Below are positions 59,485-64,000 of a stretch of DNA of 64,000 nucleotides, piece after piece. Both the position numbers and the translations under genes were made by a program. Source of the stretch: Yeosuana aquiaggeris (GTDB taxonomy: Bacteria > Bacteroidota > Bacteroidia > Flavobacteriales > Flavobacteriaceae); the NCBI RefSeq assembly GCF_044003965.1, contig NZ_JBAWKC010000003.1, positions 124,001 through 188,000 on the forward strand. The letters are read 5' to 3'. Numbering within the stretch: position 1 is the stretch's first letter; every line of letters starts with the position of its first letter. The notes below the pieces were generated by a model. It saw only the letters and a list, made by a program, of their open reading frames with translations. It was not told the origin of the DNA and searched no databases.

Positions 59485-60480
59485 ATGAAAAAAACGATCG
59501 GTGAAAAATTAAAGCTAGGCATTTTTTCAATAGTTGGACTCCTTATTCTTGTCGTTGCTATCTATTTTATTGGCAGTCGTCAAAATATGTTTGCCAAAAC
59601 ATTTATAATTAATTCCAATTTCAATAATGTAAATGGGTTACAACTTGGAAATAATGTGCGCTATTCGGGAATTAATGTGGGGAGTGTAAAAACTATCACT
59701 ATAGTAAATGATTCTACTATTAGTGTGAGTATGGCTATTGATGAAAATATGGCAATTCATATTAAAAAGGACGCCATTGCAACTATAGGTACAGACGGAT
59801 TAGTGGGTAATATGATAGTGAATATTATTCCTGGAAAAGGGGATGATCGGGTAGTGGTGGCTGGAGATGTGATTAAATCTTACACAAAAATCGGAACTAA
59901 TGAAATGTTAAGTACCTTAAATGTTACTAATGAAAATGCTGCCTTATTGACTGCTAAATTATTGGATATTGCAAATAATATTACTGATGGTAAAGGCACA
60001 CTAGGCATGTTAATAAACGACACTATTGCATCCTATAATATTAAGCAAACCATTTATAACCTCAAGCTCACCAGTATTGAAGCCAATAGAACAATGAAAA
60101 GCATCAATAAGATTGTGGACTCCATTAATTTAAATAACAGTATTGCAGGTTTGATTTTCAATGACTCCATTGAAGCCGAAAAAGTGAGAGGAATAATTAC
60201 AAATCTAGATGAATCCAGCAATGATATTAAAATGGTCCTTTCCAATTTAAATGAAACATTATTAAATATCAAAGATGGAAATGGAGCCTTAAATTATCTA
60301 TCTAATGATGAAGAATTTGTAAAGAATCTTGAGCAAACCATTCAAAATATTAATGAAGGAACCTCTAAGTTTAATGAAAACATGGAGGCGTTTAAACATA
60401 ATTTCTTCACGCGTAGTTATTTTAAGAAAATAGAGCGCGAGGAGAAAAAGCAACAAAAGAAAATGAACAAAGATAAATAG
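59485..60480 (+). CDS. mlaD: MlaD-type MCE-domain substrate-binding protein
   Basis: A membrane-anchored periplasmic MCE protein of 331 residues. N-terminal membrane helix (about 10-30), then one MCE domain (about 38-120: NNVNGLQLGNNVRYSGINVG and TIGTDGLVGNMIVNI), followed by a long helical segment (about 150-310). It forms the ring that hands lipid to MlaE. Longer than E. coli MlaD, which is normal for Bacteroidota. The MlaC- and MlaB-type partners are not seen here. Confidence 0.94.
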   Translation: MKKTIGEKLKLGIFSIVGLLILVVAIYFIGSRQNMFAKTFIINSNFNNVNGLQLGNNVRYSGINVGSVKTITIVNDSTISVSMAIDENMAIHIKKDAIATIGTDGLVGNMIVNIIPGKGDDRVVVAGDVIKSYTKIGTNEMLSTLNVTNENAALLTAKLLDIANNITDGKGTLGMLINDTIASYNIKQTIYNLKLTSIEANRTMKSINKIVDSINLNNSIAGLIFNDSIEAEKVRGIITNLDESSNDIKMVLSNLNETLLNIKDGNGALNYLSNDEEFVKNLEQTIQNINEGTSKFNENMEAFKHNFFTRSYFKKIEREEKKQQKKMNKDK

Positions 60481-60482
60481 GA

Positions 60483-60971
60483 ATGAAAACAGAACATTTA
60501 GAGGGACGAATCACTGATTATAAAAAGTCCATTGAAACTGTTATTGAGAAGAAGATTCTTTGGAAAACAAAAATTAAATCTTTTTTGGTTAAAACTTTAC
60601 AGAATATTGTAGATAAACATGCTATTGGCTGGCGTGTTCAAGAACTTAATTGGATTGGTACTAATGAGGCAGTTAATATTACATTTGAATCATTTCCTGT
60701 TGAATTGGCGGAAAAGATTAATCAAATGCCAAATTACCAGTTTATTCAAGGAGGGGCGTTGGTTTTTTCTGAATCTTATAATGGCAACGTACGTATCACT
60801 ATTTTATTTCCATTAATAGAGAACATTTCTATTGAAGATAGTAGCTTGGAACTGGGCGTTTTTAGTCCTGCAGAGATTACTGAAAAATTAATTGTAGAAA
60901 TGGTTGATGAATTTTTAAAGGAAATTATAAAATGGGAATTACCCGCTCCAAAAGCTAAGTTAGGGTATTAG
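60483..60971 (+). CDS. Small protein of unknown function in the Mla operon
   Basis: A soluble protein of 162 residues starting two bases after the mlaD stop, hence co-translated. No signal peptide. A helical N-terminus (about 1-45), an alpha/beta middle (VQELNWIGTNEAVNITFESF) and a helical C-terminus. I do not recognise the family. It might be a cytoplasmic partner playing a part like that of MlaB, but that rests on position only. Confidence 0.65.
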   Translation: MKTEHLEGRITDYKKSIETVIEKKILWKTKIKSFLVKTLQNIVDKHAIGWRVQELNWIGTNEAVNITFESFPVELAEKINQMPNYQFIQGGALVFSESYNGNVRITILFPLIENISIEDSSLELGVFSPAEITEKLIVEMVDEFLKEIIKWELPAPKAKLGY

Positions 60972-61167
60972 AAATAAATTACTTTTATTTTTCTCACAAG
61001 TTTAATTAAGACCTTGTTTTCTTATTGACACTAAAAATGAGAAGAATAAAGTTAATTAATAAAAGAATTGATATTGTTGCTATGAATGTCATGATTAAAG
61101 CTTTTGTAAATTTCATCACGCTAACTAATTGATATACAATTTTAACTGATTATAATTTTTGTTTTAT

Positions 61168-61200
61168 AAGCCCTGAAAGATTGATTTTTCAGGGCTTTAA
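61168..61200. terminator. Bidirectional terminator between Mla operon and BON copy 2
   Basis: AAGCCCTGAAA (61168-61178) and TTTCAGGGCTT (61187-61197) form an 11-bp stem with an 8-base loop between convergent transcripts. Confidence 0.85.
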
Positions 61201-61224
61201 AGATTTTAAATTAAGTCTAAGTTA

Positions 61225-61893
61225 TTATGCGTATTCCGGATAATAATCTACAATAAGGTGGTTCTCAACCTTAGTAACACCTGGTGCAAAAAATGCAGCT
61301 TTACGAGCTTCTTCTTTTTCAGCCAGTGAGTGGACCGTTCCAGTTAATTTAACAGTATGTCCATCTACTTCAACGTTAATGTTTTTAGCTTCAAGGGCAG
61401 CAGATCTTTCAAATGCTTTTGTAATTCTATCTTGAATTTCTATGGGTTGAGCTCTTTTCTGTAAAGTAATATTATTAATTACTCCTTTCACACCATATAA
61501 TTTTTCAACAGCACTTTTTGCGGCTCTTTTTTGATATTCCCAAGACACTTCTCCATTTAAATATACCCAGGCATCTTCTACTTTAATTTTAACCGAATCA
61601 CTAGGTACTGAAGCATTCCATTTTATGGCTTCTACTGCTGCTTTTGCAATTTCTGTATCTGATTTACCTTTAGTAGAAGTATATTTAACTTCAATATCTT
61701 CAGCAACAGCTTTTACGCCATATACGTTACCTGCCGCTTTTTCTGCCGCCAATTTTTTAGTATATGAATCTACAGTTCCCTTAAGAGTCACAACACCATC
61801 GTTTACAATAACACCTATTTGAGTTTCATCAATATCAGGTTGCCATGCTAATTCCGCAAGAACATCTTCTTTTATTTTTAAATCTGTTTTCAT
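61225..61893 (-). CDS. BON-domain stress protein, copy 2
   Basis: A 222-residue three-BON-domain protein, the same length as its paralogue at 32129 and clearly similar throughout (MKTDLKIKEDVLAELAWQP at the start and YYPEYA at the end against YYTEYA). BON turns: GVVTLKGTV, AWVYLNGEV, GHTVKLTGTV. No signal peptide. It has its own Fnr-like promoter, so the duplicates share their regulation. Confidence 0.87.
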   Translation of the reverse strand: MKTDLKIKEDVLAELAWQPDIDETQIGVIVNDGVVTLKGTVDSYTKKLAAEKAAGNVYGVKAVAEDIEVKYTSTKGKSDTEIAKAAVEAIKWNASVPSDSVKIKVEDAWVYLNGEVSWEYQKRAAKSAVEKLYGVKGVINNITLQKRAQPIEIQDRITKAFERSAALEAKNINVEVDGHTVKLTGTVHSLAEKEEARKAAFFAPGVTKVENHLIVDYYPEYA

Positions 61894-61916
61894 AATATTA
61901 TATTTTTAATTGATTT

Positions 61917-61961
61917 CTAAGATAAATTATTATCAAAATATCAGAAATGATATGTATCAAT
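61917..61961 (-). promoter_or_regulatory. Fnr-like box and -7 element, BON copy 2
   Basis: ATTGAT-ACAT-ATCATTTC (minus strand; core 61959-61948), 23-base gap, TATCTTAG (61924-61917). Centre 60.5 bases before the start. Confidence 0.74.
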
Positions 61962-62065
61962 CAATTTTAAATCAGACGGGGTTTTATTAACTTTTTTTCA
62001 TTTTAACCTGTCTAGTAAACTCAAGATTGGATTTCTAAAAAGAGAAATTTAATTGACTTTTATTA

Positions 62066-62536
62066 TTACAATGGGCTATTGACATGTTTTCTTTCTTTTC
62101 CTGTTATCTCATCTAAGCTTATGCGAAAAACCACAGGAACTTCCTCATCATAAATTTTACTTGAAAAGTCACTGATGGATTGTGGGTTTTTTTCTTCTTT
62201 TTGTCTGATTATATCCTTAATGCCATCAGAAAAGCTGTGAAGATATGCTTTTGCCTGGCTCCCATTAAGTTCTTCATACTTACCATGGGCCAAAACAGAT
62301 TGCCAGTTATTTACGGATTCAATTTCTGAAACTTCAATGGATACAGCGCTTAGTATGCGTAAAGCTTTTGTTTTGTGTCCTTCGCTGGAATACCCAATGA
62401 TCGTATTTGTTTTTTGGTCATAGAAATAGGTTATAGGTATTACAAATGGTCTGTTTTGAAAGATATATGCCAAGTGACCTATATAGTTCTGCTTAAGGAT
62501 TTTAATACATTCTGAAGGCTCTAAATTTTTAATCAT
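62066..62536 (-). CDS. Pyridoxamine 5'-phosphate oxidase-like flavoprotein
   Basis: A split-barrel flavin-type protein of 156 residues. Family blocks: the N-terminal ECIKILKQNYIGHLAYI, then VIPITYFYD and YSSEGHKTKALR, and SVEVSEIESVNNWQSVLAHG. This subgroup (Pyridox_ox_2, including Nim-like proteins) binds FMN or a related cofactor. Nitroimidazole resistance should not be assumed. It starts nine bases after the stop of the upstream gene, so they form an operon. Confidence 0.83.
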   Translation of the reverse strand: MIKNLEPSECIKILKQNYIGHLAYIFQNRPFVIPITYFYDQKTNTIIGYSSEGHKTKALRILSAVSIEVSEIESVNNWQSVLAHGKYEELNGSQAKAYLHSFSDGIKDIIRQKEEKNPQSISDFSSKIYDEEVPVVFRISLDEITGKERKHVNSPL

Positions 62537-62545
62537 AGCTAAAGG

Positions 62546-63052
62546 TTATTTTATTAGATCATCTAATTTTTTAATAATTAAATTAGCATAAAATGTGGTG
62601 TTTTCTAATTTTGACTCTCCAGTAATGGCATCAATTTCCTTTATTTTAAAAGATCCTTTTCCTGAAGTGGTTAATACAACTATCTTATTTTGATTTGACA
62701 TGTTTTGTTCTAAAAATGATTGCACTTCTTTTGGTGGTTTCCAATTTTCCCAGGTATGAATAATCACTATAGCATTAAAGTCTATTGGATCAATTTCTGG
62801 CAGTTGAGACACGTCAATAACTTTTATATAAACAGAATCCTTTTTGTAATGATCAGTAATGTTAGAAGTAATTTCATTTTTAAACGCACTGCCTTGTGTT
62901 GCTATGAGTAATTTGAGATCCAGATCTGGAGAATTAAATTGAACTGTTTCAACTTTGTCCATGGAATACTCATATTTATACCATACAGCATAAACTAAAA
63001 GCATCACACCTAATGATAATATGAACAGTGTTATTTTAAGTTTATAAGACAT
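62546..63052 (-). CDS. Membrane-anchored flavodoxin-like protein
   Basis: A protein of 168 residues from the Met at 63052; an upstream Met at 63076 lies at the predicted transcript start. One membrane helix (about 6-24) precedes an alpha/beta domain with LKLLIATQGSAFKNEI as a possible phosphate loop, FNAIVIIHTWENWKPP and NKIVVLTTSGKGSF, which fit a flavodoxin-like Rossmann fold. Flavin binding is not shown. It is first in an operon with the flavoprotein above. Confidence 0.6.
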   Translation of the reverse strand: MSYKLKITLFILSLGVMLLVYAVWYKYEYSMDKVETVQFNSPDLDLKLLIATQGSAFKNEITSNITDHYKKDSVYIKVIDVSQLPEIDPIDFNAIVIIHTWENWKPPKEVQSFLEQNMSNQNKIVVLTTSGKGSFKIKEIDAITGESKLENTTFYANLIIKKLDDLIK

Positions 63053-63076
63053 GATAAAAAAATTTATATTATTCAA

Positions 63077-63121
63077 CTAATTTATTTTATATCAGAAACT
63101 TAGACGATGATATTAGTCAGT
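63077..63121 (-). promoter_or_regulatory. Fnr-like box and -7 element, flavodoxin-like operon
   Basis: ACTGAC-TAAT-ATCATCGT (minus strand; core 63119-63108), 23-base gap, TAAATTAG (63084-63077). Centre 61.5 bases before the Met at 63052. Last site of the series. Confidence 0.68.
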
Positions 63122-63172
63122 ATGGGATTTATTTTTGTTAATCAACAGCCAATAAGAGGTCGTTCTAATATA

Positions 63173-63205
63173 AAATCCTGACAGATTTTAAATCTGTCAG
63201 GATTT
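63173..63205 (-). terminator. Terminator of the T9SS cargo gene
   Basis: A perfect 15-bp stem (63173-63187 with 63191-63205) with a 3-base loop, 50 bases after the stop of the leftward gene. It insulates the island promoter at 63.1 kb from that transcript. Confidence 0.85.
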
Positions 63206-63255
63206 CCATTTAAATAATAACTATTAAGTTTCTTTTCAGAGTTATTATACTTTGG

Positions 63256-64000
63256 TTACTTCACTATTAATTTTTTTACTGAAGTATTTTGACCATCACT
63301 GACTTTAACAAAATACAAACCTGATTGTAACATACTTAAGTTGAGTGTTTGAATTCCATTTGAGTTATTAAGTTTTGTTCTAAACACTTCTTGACCAAGC
63401 ATATTATAAATATTAACCAGATTTCCGGTTGTATTTTGAATGTTAACAGTTTTACTTGATGTTGTTGGATTTGGATACATTCTAAAGCTTACAATTTTAG
63501 AATTTTTAATGCTTAATGCTTCACCTCCAGGCTCTCCAATAAGGACATCCATATAAGTAAGATTATTTGAAGGATCCATAATAGCAATACCACCTCCACC
63601 AGGTCCGTCTTCGACAGTTTTACCTTCTGGAGTAGTTTCTTCCTCAATAGGAACTATAATTTGTGTTGACTCACTAAATTTAGCAGTTCCTATTCCTGGA
63701 GTAGCTTCATCAAAACTAAAGGTCAATCTGTAGTATCCTTCTCCGTCATTCAAACTACCTACGTCCCATGTATATCCATAAATGATTTTCCCTTTTACAT
63801 TAATTTCGGCATTATAGTATCCAGGACCATCGCCAGCTTCAGATGCAGCCTGATTAAATATTGGCTCATTTATAATGTCATAAACTTCATTTTCCTTTTC
63901 TGTCCAACCAATTTTTTGTACCCATTTGAGTCTATCCCGAGGAATACTTTCTCTTGTATAATTTAATTTTTGAATTGTAAATCGGGCGTTAGGGGAAAAA
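63256..64000 (-). CDS. T9SS-sorted secreted protein, 5' end missing
   Basis: A leftward gene whose reading frame is open from its stop at 63256 through the right edge, giving at least 248 residues. An apparent TTG start near 63753 is only an internal codon. Visible sequence upstream includes RDRLKWVQKIGWTEKENEVY and IINEPIFNQAASEAGDGPGY. The C-terminal 80 residues are a type A T9SS sorting domain (SFRMYPNPTTSSKTVNI to VSDGQNTSVKKLIV). The part seen is beta-rich; the catalytic or main domain lies outside the window. Confidence 0.85.
   Translation of the reverse strand, partial: FSPNARFTIQKLNYTRESIPRDRLKWVQKIGWTEKENEVYDIINEPIFNQAASEAGDGPGYYNAEINVKGKIIYGYTWDVGSLNDGEGYYRLTFSFDEATPGIGTAKFSESTQIIVPIEEETTPEGKTVEDGPGGGGIAIMDPSNNLTYMDVLIGEPGGEALSIKNSKIVSFRMYPNPTTSSKTVNIQNTTGNLVNIYNMLGQEVFRTKLNNSNGIQTLNLSMLQSGLYFVKVSDGQNTSVKKLIVK

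Noticed and set aside
61037..61132. A 31-codon plus-strand frame after the Mla operon
   Set aside because: Too short, no recognisable start signal or family, and it lies in an AT-rich gap where such frames arise by chance.
62066..62536. Nitroimidazole resistance (Nim)
   Set aside because: Only general membership in the pyridoxamine-oxidase-like family is visible, nothing specific to Nim.
1..64000. CRISPR arrays, prophage, insertion sequences, toxin-antitoxin or restriction systems
   Set aside because: None seen on either strand; the only repeats are the noncoding units, the inverted-end element and the duplicated modules reported above.

Overview
The window is AT-rich chromosomal DNA from a member of the Bacteroidota, most likely a marine-type Flavobacteriaceae. 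The clues are SusC/SusD pairs, a FecI/FecR switch beside a TonB receptor with an STN domain, C-terminal type IX secretion (T9SS) sorting domains, and promoters with the Bacteroidota -7 element TAnnTTTG instead of a sigma-70 -10 box. It holds no rRNA, CRISPR array, prophage or recognisable insertion sequence. A 100-base run of N marks one scaffold join.

Region 1 (1-6.9 kb) has the first codons of a leftward gene, a 7TM-HD cyclic-di-AMP phosphodiesterase (PgpH type), a Ser-Pro-Arg tRNA cluster with its own promoter and terminator, and a giant secreted repeat protein that carries the assembly gap. Region 2 (7.5-20.8 kb) is a polysaccharide utilisation locus (PUL): sigma factor, anti-sigma factor, SusC, SusD, a GH144-like enzyme, a PKD-domain lipoprotein, a duplicated binding-module protein and a GH35 enzyme. 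The enzyme pair hints at beta-1,2-glucan. The locus lies between two direct copies of a noncoding repeat. Region 3 (21.1-24.5 kb) is a leftward group: MarR regulator, S41 peptidase and a secreted esterase.

Region 4 (25-63 kb) is the most interesting part. It is a dense island of stress, survival and envelope-maintenance genes: Ca2+-type P-ATPase, PEP synthase, HtrA-like protease, dodecin, two BON proteins, phosphoribosyltransferase, a methyltransferase/archease/RtcB RNA-ligase operon, a PCMT-erythromycin esterase fusion, exonuclease III, FtsH, an AhpD-like protein, lactate dehydrogenase, YtfI/YtfJ, an HMA/peroxiredoxin/L,D-transpeptidase operon, CBS, UbiB kinase, patatin and an Mla-type lipid transporter. 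By eye, 19 sites in this island share one promoter layout: a Crp/Fnr-like dyad, TGAY-N4-RTCA, followed after exactly 23 bases by a -7-like element, TAnnTTTR or close to it. These sites precede 20 transcription units with about 33 genes and put the dyad near -41.5. I saw no such promoter in the first 24 kb. The island therefore looks like one regulon under a Crp/Fnr-family activator encoded elsewhere.

Inside the island, one block lacks this promoter: two small lipoproteins, a five-PAS sigma-54 activator and a tandem STAS-like gene group, the last preceded by a sigma-54-like promoter. The window ends in a partial T9SS cargo gene that runs off the right edge.
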